From the NCBI GenBank assembly GCA_017994935.1, contig JAGOJU010000002.1, positions 62,001 through 126,000 of the forward strand: a stretch of 64,000 nucleotides of DNA. Reading direction: 5' to 3'. Position numbers and translations under genes: made by a program. The notes beneath the pieces are model-generated. The model did no database searches. It worked only from the letters and a program-made list of their open reading frames with translations, and was not told the origin of the DNA. The stretch's first letter is position 1. Each line of letters opens with the position of its first letter. Positions 16,451 through 30,072 of the stretch are shown here, in pieces. This DNA comes from Opitutaceae bacterium. Lineage in GTDB: Bacteria > Verrucomicrobiota > Verrucomicrobiia > Opitutales > Opitutaceae.

Positions 16451-17860
16451 ATGGCGACGACGATTCCACAGATTGATGCGCTCCTGAGCGTTCGCTCCGA
16501 GAACGAGCACTTGGAGTTCAAGGAGGCGACGAACAACTTCCATTTCGAGGAACTGGTGGACTACTGCGTGGCGCTGGCGAATGAGGGCGGCGGGCGGATG
16601 CTGCTGGGCATCACGGACAAGGTGCCGCGCCGCGTGGTGGGCACGAAGGCGTTCGAGGTGCCTGAACGAACGGTGGCAGGTATTTACGAGCGGCTGCATC
16701 TAAAGGTGACCTTTGACGAGGTGGCGCATCCGGCGGGCCGGGTGCTGGTGTTTCATGTGCCGTCGCGTCCAGTGGGACAGCCGGTGCATTACAAAGGCCG
16801 CTACCTGATGCGGGCGGGCGAGGAACTGGTGCCGATGACGCCGGACCAGCTCAAAAAAATCATGGCCGAGGGCGAGCCGGACTGGGCGTTGAAACCGGCC
16901 ATGACGGAATGTGACGGCGAGAAGGTGGTGCAGGTGCTGGACACGCAGAGCTACTTTGACCTCCTGCACCTGCCGTATCCCGCCACGCGGGAGGCGGTGC
17001 TGGAACGCTTCGCTAGCGAGCGGTTGATCGAGCGGAGCGGAGGTTCATGGACGATCACGAACCTGGGCGCGGTGCTGTTTGCCAAGAAACTGGAGAGCTT
17101 TGACCGGCTGTCCCGCAAAGCGCCTCGGGTGATCGTGTATGAAGGCACGAACAAGCTGAAGACGAAGCTGGATAAGCCGGGCACCAAGGGCTACGCGGTC
17201 GGCTTTCAGGGCTTGGTGGAATTCATCAACGGGCTGGTGCCATCGAATGAGGTGATCGAGCTGGCGCTGCGGCGGGAGGTGAAGATGTTCCCAGAGATCG
17301 CGGTGCGCGAGTTGGTGGCGAACGCGCTCATCCATCAGGACTTCACGGAGTCCGGCACCTCGGTGATGGTGGAGATTTACAGCGACCGGATGGAAATCTC
17401 GAATCCGGGCAAGCCCTTCATCTCGCCCGACCGGTTCATTGACGAATACCAGTCGCGCAATGAGCGGCTGGCGGACTTGATGCGGCGACTCGGCATCTGC
17501 GAAGAGAAAGGCAGCGGCGTGGACAAAGTGATTCAGGCGGCGGAGGCGTTTCAACTGCCCGCGCCGGATTTCCGGGTGGGCGAGAAGCGGACTTCGGTGC
17601 TGCTCTATGGGCACAAGGACTTCGAAGATATGGACCGGAATGATCGCATCCGTGCGACCTATCAGCACTGCTGCCTGCGCTATGTGATGAACGAGAAGAT
17701 GACGAATCAAAGCCTGCGGGAGAGGTTCCGTTTGTCCGAAAAGAAGACGGAATCCGCCTCCCGGGCGATTCGGGATGCCGTAGAGGCCGACAAAATCAAA
17801 CTGGCAGACCCGGAGCAGACGTCGCTCCGCTACCGCCACTACATTCCTTTCTGGGCCTGA
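16451..17860 (+). CDS. Schlafen/AlbA-type ATP-binding, DNA-binding protein
   Basis: A 469-aa protein starting 2 bp after the hsdS stop. The N-terminus (ENEHLEFKEATNNFHFEELVDYCVALANEGGGRMLLGITD) is the Schlafen AlbA_2 domain. The middle (EIAVRELVANALIHQDFTESGTSVMVEIYSDRMEISNPG, about residues 280-320) matches the GHKL-like ATPase part of proteins often labelled ATP-dependent DNA helicase RecG-like or transcriptional regulator. A winged-helix-like tail follows. Such genes are frequent companions in type I restriction operons. Their job is unproven; regulation or extra defence are the options. Unlike the hsd genes it carries none of the palindromic repeats. Confidence 0.85.
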   Translation: MATTIPQIDALLSVRSENEHLEFKEATNNFHFEELVDYCVALANEGGGRMLLGITDKVPRRVVGTKAFEVPERTVAGIYERLHLKVTFDEVAHPAGRVLVFHVPSRPVGQPVHYKGRYLMRAGEELVPMTPDQLKKIMAEGEPDWALKPAMTECDGEKVVQVLDTQSYFDLLHLPYPATREAVLERFASERLIERSGGSWTITNLGAVLFAKKLESFDRLSRKAPRVIVYEGTNKLKTKLDKPGTKGYAVGFQGLVEFINGLVPSNEVIELALRREVKMFPEIAVRELVANALIHQDFTESGTSVMVEIYSDRMEISNPGKPFISPDRFIDEYQSRNERLADLMRRLGICEEKGSGVDKVIQAAEAFQLPAPDFRVGEKRTSVLLYGHKDFEDMDRNDRIRATYQHCCLRYVMNEKMTNQSLRERFRLSEKKTESASRAIRDAVEADKIKLADPEQTSLRYRHYIPFWA

Positions 17861-17863
17861 TTT

Positions 17864-17949
17864 TCATTTAGACGCAAACCGCCGAACTATGCTTCAGCAC
17901 GCTCAATCCCTTGAAAACACGAGGTTTGGTCATTTAGACGCAAATCGCC
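17864..17949 (+). repeat. 20-bp direct repeat pair upstream of hsdR
   Basis: TCATTTAGACGCAAAYCGCC occurs at 17864-17883 and 17930-17949, differing at one base, with a 66-bp period. It starts just after the stop of the Schlafen-type gene, in the 210-bp gap before hsdR. It may be a regulator site or a duplication scar. Confidence 0.6.
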
Positions 17950-18070
17950 ACCCGCCCAAAAATGCTGAGGCCGCCCCTTGGGGGACGCCCTCGAAAGCTC
18001 GCTCAACACATGGTTGGCAAGGCACGGAAAACTTGCCTGCACTTCGCTCGACGTCAATTCCCTTGAGCTA

Positions 18071-21937
<3,867 letters not shown>

Positions 21938-22018
21938 AACTTCGGATCGAAAATCCGAAGGCAGACTGCTCGCCGGACGCCATAGCCTCCGTCGGATTCC
22001 GCGCCTGGACTCTCCTGT

Positions 22019-23428
22019 TCACGCAACTTCCCAACCCGATCGGTAACGGCCGTGAAGGATTTCGTCCGCACCCGGCACTCCCTTTTGCGTGCACATGGCT
22101 GCGGCATTCCATTCGATCCGCTTGCGACTCCGCACGGCAAGTACTCCCAGGAGCACGAGTTCCGTCAGGCGTGCACCGTGTTCAAACGCGCTGCTTGCGG
22201 GAGGCCCGCCCTTGCAGGCATTGATCCAGTCGCGGTGATGCCCTGTCACCCGTGGGATCTCCGCCTGCGGCGTCTTTGTGCTCATTCGGAGGGCTCGTGG
22301 GAAAATGCGGGGTGGTCCTCCGCCTCCGTCGCATTCGATTACGCCCTTCTCACCGAGAAACAACACGCCACGTTGCGGAAGCACAAATCCCTCAAGCTCC
22401 GGTTGCGAAGGCGGGCGCAATCCGTTGTCCTGCCAGGTGAGCATCAGCGGCGCTCGTCCATTCCTCTCGGGAAACAGGTAATAGACCGTCGTGGCTTGCG
22501 GAGCGACATCGTCATCCCTGGGTCCAGCTCCGAAGCCTTCGATAATCTCCGGCTCGTAAAGATCGAGCCCCCACGCTGCCGCATCCATGTCGTGGCATCC
22601 CATATCGCCCAGACCTGCACCACCAAAAGCCCAGAAGTCTCTCCAGCCCATCGGATGATAGGCGGGGTGATAGCTGTACCCTTCCCTCGGTCCCAGCCAG
22701 AGATCCCAATCGAGACCCGCGGGAACCGCGGGGCGCTCCGCAGGCACGGCCATCACGGTCGGATTCACCCGACGCGCGGGCGACCACACGTGCACCTGAC
22801 GCACAGCGCCGATCGTGCCCGCACGCAAATGCTCGACCGTTTCCCGGATACCGTTGGTCGAGTGGCCTTGATTGCCCATCTGCGTGGCGACGCCGGTCTC
22901 CCGAGCGACCTTCGCCACCAGTCGGGCTTCGCGGATATTGTGCGTCAGCGGTTTCTCGCAATACACATGTTTGCCCGCACGCATGGCCATGATCGAGATC
23001 CCTGCATGCAGGTGGTCAGGGGTCGAACACACGATCGCATCGACTCCACGTTCGCGTTCCATGAGCACGCGAAAATCCAGATAGCCAGTACAACGCCACG
23101 GCCTTCCTGCCGGCTCTTCGTGCTTCCTGATCAGCTCCAAGGCTGCCCTTCGCCCGCCAAACCCCTTGTAGTAGGTGTGCTCCAGGCTGTAATGCTCCGC
23201 CGGATCCGCCACCGCCACGATTCTCACATCCCCCTCCGCCAGCAGAAACCCCGCATTCTGGAGTCCACGGCCTCCGGCGCCGATCAGCGCCACGGTCAAT
23301 GTCTCGCTGGGCGGCGTGTGTTCCGGCCCGCCGAGCAGTCTTCGCGGGAGAACCTGAAAGCCCGCAGTCAGCGCCGCCGCTCCGGTCCTCTTCAGGAAAC
23401 TTCGTCGCGTCGAGTCATTGATCTTCAT
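22019..23428 (-). CDS. Gfo/Idh/MocA-family oxidoreductase with Tat signal
   Basis: A 469-aa NAD(P)-dependent sugar oxidoreductase. It begins MKINDSTRRSFLKRTGAAALTAGF, a twin-arginine signal, so it acts outside the cytoplasm. The Rossmann motif is VALIGAGGRGLQNAGFL (about residues 45-60) and the family EKP motif is VYCEKPLTHNIREA. GLGDMGCHDMDAA carries probable catalytic residues. It is the last gene of the six-gene minus-strand operon; its ATG overlaps the upstream stop by 4 bp. Periplasmic members in Verrucomicrobia and Planctomycetes usually oxidise sugars or glycosides from polysaccharide breakdown. The substrate is unknown. Confidence 0.9.
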   Translation of the reverse strand: MKINDSTRRSFLKRTGAAALTAGFQVLPRRLLGGPEHTPPSETLTVALIGAGGRGLQNAGFLLAEGDVRIVAVADPAEHYSLEHTYYKGFGGRRAALELIRKHEEPAGRPWRCTGYLDFRVLMERERGVDAIVCSTPDHLHAGISIMAMRAGKHVYCEKPLTHNIREARLVAKVARETGVATQMGNQGHSTNGIRETVEHLRAGTIGAVRQVHVWSPARRVNPTVMAVPAERPAVPAGLDWDLWLGPREGYSYHPAYHPMGWRDFWAFGGAGLGDMGCHDMDAAAWGLDLYEPEIIEGFGAGPRDDDVAPQATTVYYLFPERNGRAPLMLTWQDNGLRPPSQPELEGFVLPQRGVLFLGEKGVIECDGGGGPPRIFPRALRMSTKTPQAEIPRVTGHHRDWINACKGGPPASSAFEHGARLTELVLLGVLAVRSRKRIEWNAAAMCTQKGVPGADEILHGRYRSGWEVA

Positions 23429-24411
23429 AACCCAAACGGAAGCGATGACACTCGTTGACGCAAAGCCTTCCAGTCCGTCCCTCCCGCCGCGTCGCGCGGT
23501 GCGGCATGCAGCGACCATTCCTCGGTGAACGACGCCCTTTCACCGGGCGTCAGCCGCTCCCTGGGTCCAATGGGCTCAATCTCCACCGCGATCGCCTCAT
23601 TGTACCAGATCGAAACGGAATTGCCCGCAATCTCCCCGTAGACCCGGTCCGCATACACCGGAAAGCGCTTCGCGAACACCAGTCCACCCGGCTGGACGTA
23701 GGCCAGCCAGCCCTCAACCGCATCGATCGCGAACTTCCGGAAGCGGGGCTGCGCGCGTATCAACAGCTGGCCATCGCGCGACTCAACCGCAGCGTCCGGC
23801 TCGGGCTGAAAATCAATTGTGTTCTTACCTGAAAAGACGACATACCCCAGCGGATAACGGCTCTCGGGATTGAGCGGCACCACACAGGTGCCGCCGGGCG
23901 GCGCAAATGTGCGACTCCAATGGAAGGTCACACGAGGACTCGCACCGCGATTGATCATCGTCTGCGTGCAGCGAAGGCGCGACGAATCGGGAGCGAGTAC
24001 AAAATCACGGACGAGTTGCAGCCCTGTCGCCGGATCAATTTCGCTCGTGAGTCGCCCGGCACGGACTCCTGTGGCCTCAGCCCTCCATGCCCCACTCCAG
24101 AGCACCGGATGGGGAGGCAATCCATTCTCGGGTCCCACATCGAAGCGCCCTCCCGGGAGCATCGACGGGCGAACATCCGCGCGCTTCGGATCCGCAGGCG
24201 CCTGCTGCAGCGCCTCGTCATCGCGCAACCGGTAGCTGAGCACTCGCCCGCCCCGCTGTGGTCCCAACACCACGCGCGTCGTCGAATTGCGAAGCTCAAG
24301 ACACCCCTCCTCTCCCCCATGGGAAATCCAGCGCACACCCTCCTCCGCACGCATGTTGCAGGTGCACAGCACCACTCCCATCAGCAATGATCCCCATGAC
24401 AGCGTCTTCAT
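23425..24411 (-). CDS. Secreted DUF4380-like (mutarotase-fold) protein
   Basis: A 328-aa protein with a short signal peptide (KTLSWGSLLMGVVLCTCNMRAEE). The sequence, with CLELRNSTTRVVLGPQRGGRVLSYRLRDDEAL and later FVLAPDSSRLRCTQTMINRG and WSRTFAPPGG, resembles DUF4380/aldose-epimerase-like beta-sandwich proteins. No experimentally defined activity is known to me for this group. Both ends overlap neighbours by 4 bp, so it is translationally coupled to the sulfatase upstream and the Gfo/Idh/MocA gene downstream. It probably handles the same glycan. Confidence 0.72.
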   Translation of the reverse strand: MKTLSWGSLLMGVVLCTCNMRAEEGVRWISHGGEEGCLELRNSTTRVVLGPQRGGRVLSYRLRDDEALQQAPADPKRADVRPSMLPGGRFDVGPENGLPPHPVLWSGAWRAEATGVRAGRLTSEIDPATGLQLVRDFVLAPDSSRLRCTQTMINRGASPRVTFHWSRTFAPPGGTCVVPLNPESRYPLGYVVFSGKNTIDFQPEPDAAVESRDGQLLIRAQPRFRKFAIDAVEGWLAYVQPGGLVFAKRFPVYADRVYGEIAGNSVSIWYNEAIAVEIEPIGPRERLTPGERASFTEEWSLHAAPRDAAGGTDWKALRQRVSSLPFGL

Positions 24412-26045
24412 CGTATCTCATCCATCCACGCATCCGGAAAAGGTGCAACACCACTCCGGTCCCCGCGCCTCCGGGGAAACTGCTCCCCCAGATTCCGCCG
24501 CACCGGCATCTCGCCTCCGCCCGTAGATTCCAGCATGTCGAACAGGCGTCGATTGAGATCAGAGGCAATCGCTCGGTACTCGGGACTATTGATCAAATTC
24601 TGCTTCTCCCTTGGGTCAGCCTGTAGATCGTAGAGCTCATCCAGATCCCATACGCCATGGGGGTGAATGTACTTGTAGCGCTGGCTGCGGATTGCAAACA
24701 GGGTCGGCGTATAGGGGCCGTTCCATTCCCAAAAGTATTCATAAAGAAAATACTCGCGCCACGGAATCTTTTCACCCCTCGCCAACCGGTAGAAGCTTCG
24801 GCCGTCCATCGCTTGCGGCGGAACAAGGCCGGCAAACTCCAACAGTGTCGGAGCGATATCGATGTTCGACACCATGTCCTCAATCCTTGTGCCGGCGCGG
24901 AATGCCTCAGGGCAGCGCAACAGCAGGGGCACCTTGATGGAATCCTCGTAGGCAGTACGTTTGTCGATCAGCCCGTGTTCCCCGAAATGAAATCCGTTGT
25001 CGCCCATGTAGACGACAAGCGTCGATTCCCCAAGCCCCTTCCGGTCCAGCCAGTCGAGTATCCTGCCCACGCTGTCATCGACAGCGAGCAGCGTTTCAAA
25101 ATAGCGGCGCGCATATTTCTCCACCGTGTAATCCGGCACGTTATAACCGTACTCAATTCCGTGGCGACTATTCCGCTGATCACGCACCCAGCGGGGCTTG
25201 TCCTGGCTGGGTGTCGGTGGTGCCGCACTCTCAGGCAAGGGAATCACCGCATCGCGATATCTGCCGAGATGTCTGTCTGCAGGCACAAAATCCGAATGCA
25301 CCGCCTTGTGACTCAGGTAGAGAAAAAACGGCCTGTCGCCTTTCCTCTCGTTCAGCCACTCCAACGCATAGTCAGTCAATTCATCCGTGATATAGCCCTT
25401 TTGCGGCTCACGCCTGCCATCCACATTGAATCCATCGTTCGTCGTCTGCGCCACGCGTCGCGTCACCCCTCGTCCGTCGGCCCAGTACGTGCCCTGTCCC
25501 TTGAAGCTCACCCAGTGGTCGAATCCCCGCTGCGGGCTATCATCGTTGCCTCCCATGTGCCACTTTCCAATGAATGCAGTCTCGTATCCCGCGGCCTGGA
25601 GATACTGCGGGAAGAAGACGAGTGAAGGATCAACAGGATTGTTGTTGTCGATTACCTTGTGATTGTGCGCATAAAGCCCCGTCAGGATTGACGCGCGGCT
25701 CGGCGAGCAGAGTGATGTCGTCACCAAGGCATTCGCACAGTAAACTCCCTCGTGCGCCAGGCGATCGAGTTGCGGCGTCTTCAGGACCGGATGCTCGAGA
25801 AATCCCATCGCATCCGCCCGATGATCATCCGTGAGGATAAAGACTATATTCCGCGGCTTCGTCCCCTCGATATGCGGAAGCCGGATCTCCGCACCCATGC
25901 CATGCGACGCTATCATGCCAAGGAGCAGTGTCATGCCTGCGACCACACGCCGTGATCGGCGCACGCCCTCGCACCTCTGATGTTTCCTCTCTGAGGGGCA
26001 CGCGTCGTCGTGCCCGAATTCCTTTTCATGTTTCTCAGCGTTCAT
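24408..26045 (-). CDS. Sulfatase (family S1)
   Basis: A 545-aa sulfatase. The FGly-forming motif CSPSRASILTG starts at Cys113; NIVFILTDDHRADAMGF supplies the metal-binding DD, and VVYMGDNGFHFGEHG the later DN. FIGKWHMGG is also typical. The ATG at 26045 overlaps the MFS stop by 11 bp. The N-terminal 30 residues are polar and basic before the hydrophobic VVAGMTLLLGMIASHGMGAE, so a later start at 25934 would give a more usual signal peptide. It needs a formylglycine-generating enzyme, which is not in this window. It probably desulfates a glycan outside the cytoplasm. Confidence 0.9.
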   Translation of the reverse strand: MNAEKHEKEFGHDDACPSERKHQRCEGVRRSRRVVAGMTLLLGMIASHGMGAEIRLPHIEGTKPRNIVFILTDDHRADAMGFLEHPVLKTPQLDRLAHEGVYCANALVTTSLCSPSRASILTGLYAHNHKVIDNNNPVDPSLVFFPQYLQAAGYETAFIGKWHMGGNDDSPQRGFDHWVSFKGQGTYWADGRGVTRRVAQTTNDGFNVDGRREPQKGYITDELTDYALEWLNERKGDRPFFLYLSHKAVHSDFVPADRHLGRYRDAVIPLPESAAPPTPSQDKPRWVRDQRNSRHGIEYGYNVPDYTVEKYARRYFETLLAVDDSVGRILDWLDRKGLGESTLVVYMGDNGFHFGEHGLIDKRTAYEDSIKVPLLLRCPEAFRAGTRIEDMVSNIDIAPTLLEFAGLVPPQAMDGRSFYRLARGEKIPWREYFLYEYFWEWNGPYTPTLFAIRSQRYKYIHPHGVWDLDELYDLQADPREKQNLINSPEYRAIASDLNRRLFDMLESTGGGEMPVRRNLGEQFPRRRGDRSGVAPFPDAWMDEIR

Positions 26046-27414
26046 CACACAAAGGCTGTACAGGATCCATCCACCACCAGCAAAGGCCTCCCGCCAGATA
26101 CACCGCACCGGATATCCAAAACGTCAAAGCCCAGTCCCTTCCCGTGGAATCCAGAAGGAACCCGATCACGAGCGGTGACGCGGCGCCTCCAAAGGCGCTC
26201 ATCATGTTCATCCCTCCCGAAACTGTCCCCGCAAAACGCCCCCCCAGATCCATGCAGGTGCTCCAGCTCAATGGCATTGTCAGGTCGTTGCAGAAGCTCG
26301 CCAATCCCATCATCAGGATTGCGACCATCGGATCCGTCACATGGAATGATCCCACCAGCAAAACGGCCGCCCCTGTAAACCCCACCTGGGCCAGCAACCG
26401 CCTCGCAATCGCCACGCCCCGCAGCCGCCTTGCCAAGCGTGCTGCGATCAGACCGGCTGCGAGGCAGCCGAGCCCTCCGACAAACAACGGGACTCCGGCA
26501 AAGACCGCCATCACGACTTTTTGAACCGTTTCCGGTGACATCCACGTCGCAAGCGCCCGCGTCAAATTCTCCATGTGAATGTTCTGCTTGAGATCCACAC
26601 CCAGTGTCTCCCGGAGATAGGTCGGCAGCCAGGTCACATAAAACATCCATCCATACGCGAGGCAGAAGTACTGGATCCAGAGCAACCAGAGGCTTCTCGA
26701 GCCCAGCAGCCGCCGCCAAGGCACAGGAGCCATTGCGGGCACCGTGGGTCTTCCCGCCTCGATAAGGGCCAGTTCCGCCGCGTTCACCCGGGGATGTTCC
26801 CGCGGACGATCGCGAAATACCCGATGGAACCACACAGCCCATACTACGCCCAGCAGACCAAAGACAACGAACGTGTTGCGCCACGAAAGCCAAGTCATCA
26901 CCCAGATCACCATCAGGGGTGTCAGGGCGCCTGCCCAACGCGCGCTCAGCCACATGATCGCCTGCGCCCGCGTGCGCTCCTCGACAGGAAGCCAGTTCAT
27001 GAAGGCACGGGTAAGATTCGGAAAGCAACCCGCCTCCCCAGCACCAAACAGAAAGCGCAGGACCATCAGCGACATCGCATTCCACGCATAACCGGTAGCA
27101 GCGGTAAAGGTCGACCAGGCGACGACAATGCGCATCAAGACCTTGCGCGGTCCGATCCGGTCGCCAAGCCATCCTCCCGGTATCTCGAAAAGGGCGTAGG
27201 CAAGCGCAAACGCGGAAAACGCCATGCCCAGTTCCACTGCAGTCAGTCCAAGGTCGTTCTGGATGTGCGGCGCCGCTTGCGCAATGCACACTCGATCCAC
27301 GTACGTGATGCCTGCCAGCACGACAGCCAGCATCACGACGCCATGCCGCACACGACCCGGTGCCTCAGTTGCACCTGGAACTCCCTCCGCTACGCCGGAC
27401 GCGCGCGGAGTCAC
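26035..27414 (-). CDS. MFS transporter, anion:cation symporter family
   Basis: A 459-aa transporter with twelve predicted membrane segments. It has the MFS loop-2 motif GGWLGDRIGPRKVLM and the ACS-family region YVDRVCIAQAAPHIQNDLGLT at the end of helix 1, seen in hexuronate, galactonate and glucarate permeases. The GTG start overlaps the enolase-family stop by 4 bp. With the upstream enolase-superfamily enzyme it fits uptake of a sugar acid or uronate monomer. The substrate is inferred from family and context only. Confidence 0.88.
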   Translation of the reverse strand: MTPRASGVAEGVPGATEAPGRVRHGVVMLAVVLAGITYVDRVCIAQAAPHIQNDLGLTAVELGMAFSAFALAYALFEIPGGWLGDRIGPRKVLMRIVVAWSTFTAATGYAWNAMSLMVLRFLFGAGEAGCFPNLTRAFMNWLPVEERTRAQAIMWLSARWAGALTPLMVIWVMTWLSWRNTFVVFGLLGVVWAVWFHRVFRDRPREHPRVNAAELALIEAGRPTVPAMAPVPWRRLLGSRSLWLLWIQYFCLAYGWMFYVTWLPTYLRETLGVDLKQNIHMENLTRALATWMSPETVQKVVMAVFAGVPLFVGGLGCLAAGLIAARLARRLRGVAIARRLLAQVGFTGAAVLLVGSFHVTDPMVAILMMGLASFCNDLTMPLSWSTCMDLGGRFAGTVSGGMNMMSAFGGAASPLVIGFLLDSTGRDWALTFWISGAVYLAGGLCWWWMDPVQPLCDER

Positions 27415-28544
27415 CCGAAAAATCCCTCCTCTGCCGTCAAGGCCTTCACGGCATCCCGGTCGAGTGAGATGCCCAGTCCCGGTCGACTCGGAATCTCCAG
27501 CATGCCATCGGCATCCAGTTTCCAGGGCACGGTGACAATCTCATCGACGAACGGACTTCCGGTGAGGTACTCCACAAAATTTGAGCTCGGAAGCGCTGAT
27601 ACCAATTGCAGGTCCGCCGCGAGCCCCACGGCTGTGTTCCAACCATGCGGGATCAAGCGCACGCCATGCGCCTGCGCTGCCCAGCCAATCTTGCGCGACT
27701 CGCTCAGCCCGCCCACCTTTGTCGCGTCGGGCTGCACGATGTCCAGTGCCCCCGCTGCAAACCATGGATCAAAGGACTGCCGTCGCGTCAGCACTTCGCC
27801 ACCCGCCACGGGCACCATCGCGTGCTCACGCAAGCGCGCATAGTCCGCGAGAGCATCCGGCACCAGGGGCTCCTCGAACCAGGCGACGTCGTATTCGGCG
27901 AGCATTGCCGCGGTCTGAAGCGCCCATTTGTAGCCATGGTTCCAAAATGCATCGCTTGCTCCCGCATCGACCATCAATTGCGACTCCGGGCCGATCGCCT
28001 CCCGCGCGGCAGCCACGATGGCTTGATCCACGCGCGTGCTGCGCCTGCCGAAAGGACCCCAGCCTATCTTGAATGCCCTGAATCCCTGCGCCTTCACCGC
28101 CAGCAGGTGATCACGCAACTTCTCCGGCTCGTCCATCAGGAGCGACGCATACGGCCTGACCCTCTCGCGGCTACGTCCGCCCAGCAGTCGCCCAACAGGC
28201 TGTCCCGTCGCCTTGCCAAGAATGTCCCACAAGGCGATGTCGATGCCGCTGATCGTGTGGGTCAGCGATCCGCCTCGGCCCAGCCAGAACGTGTGCTGGT
28301 GAAGCTTCTCGCTGACGCGTTCCGGTTCCAGTGCATTCTCCCCGCGCCAGAGGGGCTCCATCACCGCGAGTGCAGCACGAACCAGCCCATCGTTTGTAAA
28401 CACGCTGCCGAACCCCACCGCCCCATCCCCGGTGTGCACGGCGATCAGCGTGTGCACACAATCCTCTGGCTTGAGTTCGTTACTCCAGCCTCCTTCAGGT
28501 GTTCTTCCTCTCAGCCCGACACATGTGATTTCTCGAATCTTCAC
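27411..28544 (-). CDS. Mandelate racemase/muconate-lactonizing enolase-superfamily enzyme
   Basis: A 377-aa enzyme. Metal ligands are visible in LMVDAGASDAFW (Asp), WFEEPLVPD (Glu) and VAGGEVLTRRQ (Glu); base-type residues are in FRAFKIGWGPFG (Lys) and LIPHGWNT (His). The pattern suits the mandelate racemase subgroup, which includes sugar-acid dehydratases. I chose the GTG at 28544 because AAGGAA lies just upstream and VKIREITCVGLRG is the usual beginning; an in-frame ATG 55 codons earlier would overlap the previous gene. The neighbouring MFS permease supports a sugar-acid dehydratase role. Confidence 0.87.
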   Translation of the reverse strand: MKIREITCVGLRGRTPEGGWSNELKPEDCVHTLIAVHTGDGAVGFGSVFTNDGLVRAALAVMEPLWRGENALEPERVSEKLHQHTFWLGRGGSLTHTISGIDIALWDILGKATGQPVGRLLGGRSRERVRPYASLLMDEPEKLRDHLLAVKAQGFRAFKIGWGPFGRRSTRVDQAIVAAAREAIGPESQLMVDAGASDAFWNHGYKWALQTAAMLAEYDVAWFEEPLVPDALADYARLREHAMVPVAGGEVLTRRQSFDPWFAAGALDIVQPDATKVGGLSESRKIGWAAQAHGVRLIPHGWNTAVGLAADLQLVSALPSSNFVEYLTGSPFVDEIVTVPWKLDADGMLEIPSRPGLGISLDRDAVKALTAEEGFFG

Positions 28545-28563
28545 GATGAATTCCTTCTTCCTC

Positions 28564-30072
28564 TCACGTGGCACGCTGTCTATGACGGTCGAAAATACGG
28601 ACTCGGCGCTCAAAGCGCACGTCGGAATCCAGGGGAAAAATCGGTCGCACGCACCTTCTATGCCCGAGGATCCGAAGATTTGCACTGGTTGCTCCCGGAG
28701 CATCCACATCCACCATCCGCGAAACCCACCCCGCGTACATGTGATGCTGGCAATAGGGCGATTTGATCACAACGGCATCGAAATGCCTCGGATCCTGTCC
28801 GTGCGCCCAAAAGAACGATCGATCATACAGATTCACTGCCCGCGAGCTCAGGACAAAGGTGAACGGTTCGGATTCCAATACCGCCGTGGGTCCTGCATAC
28901 CACTCCTCTCCGAATGACTCACTCCGGAAGGGGCGATCTGCAAGCAGCATAACGCGACCGGTGCGCTCCAAAGGCGAAAACCGCCCGGAATCGAGTGTCC
29001 CTCCGATTGGCACTGTGATGGTTGCACCCACTCCGGCAGCGAAGGCCGCCTGTACTGCTGGCGCATCAACCACGGGGGCGAGCACGGTGCGCACATGACC
29101 GGCTGCGGCGAGGGCCCGCACGATGGCATTGCCATCGCCCGATGCCCCAGAACTCGTTGCATCCGCAGCGTCCACCAACCCCACAGTTGCAGACGCCGTC
29201 GCCGCTATTCGTGTCATCTCCTGCAGACTGACCAACGGCACCTCCATGCGCTCATGATGCCCCCAGAATTCATCCGCGAGCGCCAGCGCCTCGCGCTCCG
29301 CCCTCGCAGGATCGCCGTCCGTCGTCACACACGCATAAGTCTGCAGCTCGGGAACATCGGTGAAGGGATTTCCGATGAACATCGCGGCCGAAAGCCCCCC
29401 AGATTCCGCTTCGATCTCCGCGGCGCGGCGGGTGCATTTCCCAAACGCACCGGTTGCGGTGATCAATTCCTCTCCCCTCACCAAGGCCGGAATAGCCACC
29501 TTCGCAGTCACTGGCCGAACACCACCGTCCAGCAGCCGCAAAAGCAGCCGAGCACTGCGCTCTCCCGTGCTGAAAAAGTCAACATGGGGATAGGTGTGAA
29601 AAGCCACGATCGCATCGGCATGCTCAAACATCCTGTCAGTTGGAATCCCATGCAGGTCCATCGACACCACCAAGGGTATTCGGGCGCCCACGAGCCTCCT
29701 CGTTTCCGCCAGCAGCCAGCCTTCAGGATCCTCTTCTCCCTCCGCTGCCATGGCTCCGTGCATGCAAAAATAAACTCCATCGACCTCCCCCCCATTCCGA
29801 ATCGCGTGTACTATCTCCGAGGAGAGTCTCCTCCAATCCGCACCTGCAAGCGGTCCGCCCGAGGTGATAGAAAATGCACTGAGCGAGGGAATGACTTCCG
29901 CATTCGGCCTCGAATCAAGCACTCTGAGCGCACCACCCACCTCGTTTCTCACCGTACGGTGATAACGCAGCAGGGCCTCACCGCTCCGCACGGCAAAGGA
30001 GTCATGGCGACTCAGGTGCGGGTTGAAGGTTGAAACCTCCTGCTTGCATTCAGCGATCAGGATGCGGGGCAT
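28564..30072 (-). CDS. M81-family metallopeptidase-like protein (MlrC-like)
   Basis: A 502-aa protein of the M81/MlrC family. It starts MPRILIAECKQEVSTFNPH and has VDGVYFCMHGAMAAEGEEDPEG, VVSMDLHGIPTDRMFEHADAIVAFHTYPHVD and a C-terminal MlrC domain containing SPYCQHHM. The histidines and acidic residues in these motifs are the likely zinc site. MlrC hydrolyses linearised microcystin, but most relatives sit in sugar or amide catabolic operons with unknown substrates, as here. It is the first gene of the minus-strand operon, 19 bp ahead of the enolase-family gene. The start at 30072 fits the conserved N-terminus. Confidence 0.88.
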   Translation of the reverse strand: MPRILIAECKQEVSTFNPHLSRHDSFAVRSGEALLRYHRTVRNEVGGALRVLDSRPNAEVIPSLSAFSITSGGPLAGADWRRLSSEIVHAIRNGGEVDGVYFCMHGAMAAEGEEDPEGWLLAETRRLVGARIPLVVSMDLHGIPTDRMFEHADAIVAFHTYPHVDFFSTGERSARLLLRLLDGGVRPVTAKVAIPALVRGEELITATGAFGKCTRRAAEIEAESGGLSAAMFIGNPFTDVPELQTYACVTTDGDPARAEREALALADEFWGHHERMEVPLVSLQEMTRIAATASATVGLVDAADATSSGASGDGNAIVRALAAAGHVRTVLAPVVDAPAVQAAFAAGVGATITVPIGGTLDSGRFSPLERTGRVMLLADRPFRSESFGEEWYAGPTAVLESEPFTFVLSSRAVNLYDRSFFWAHGQDPRHFDAVVIKSPYCQHHMYAGWVSRMVDVDAPGATSANLRILGHRRCVRPIFPLDSDVRFERRVRIFDRHRQRAT

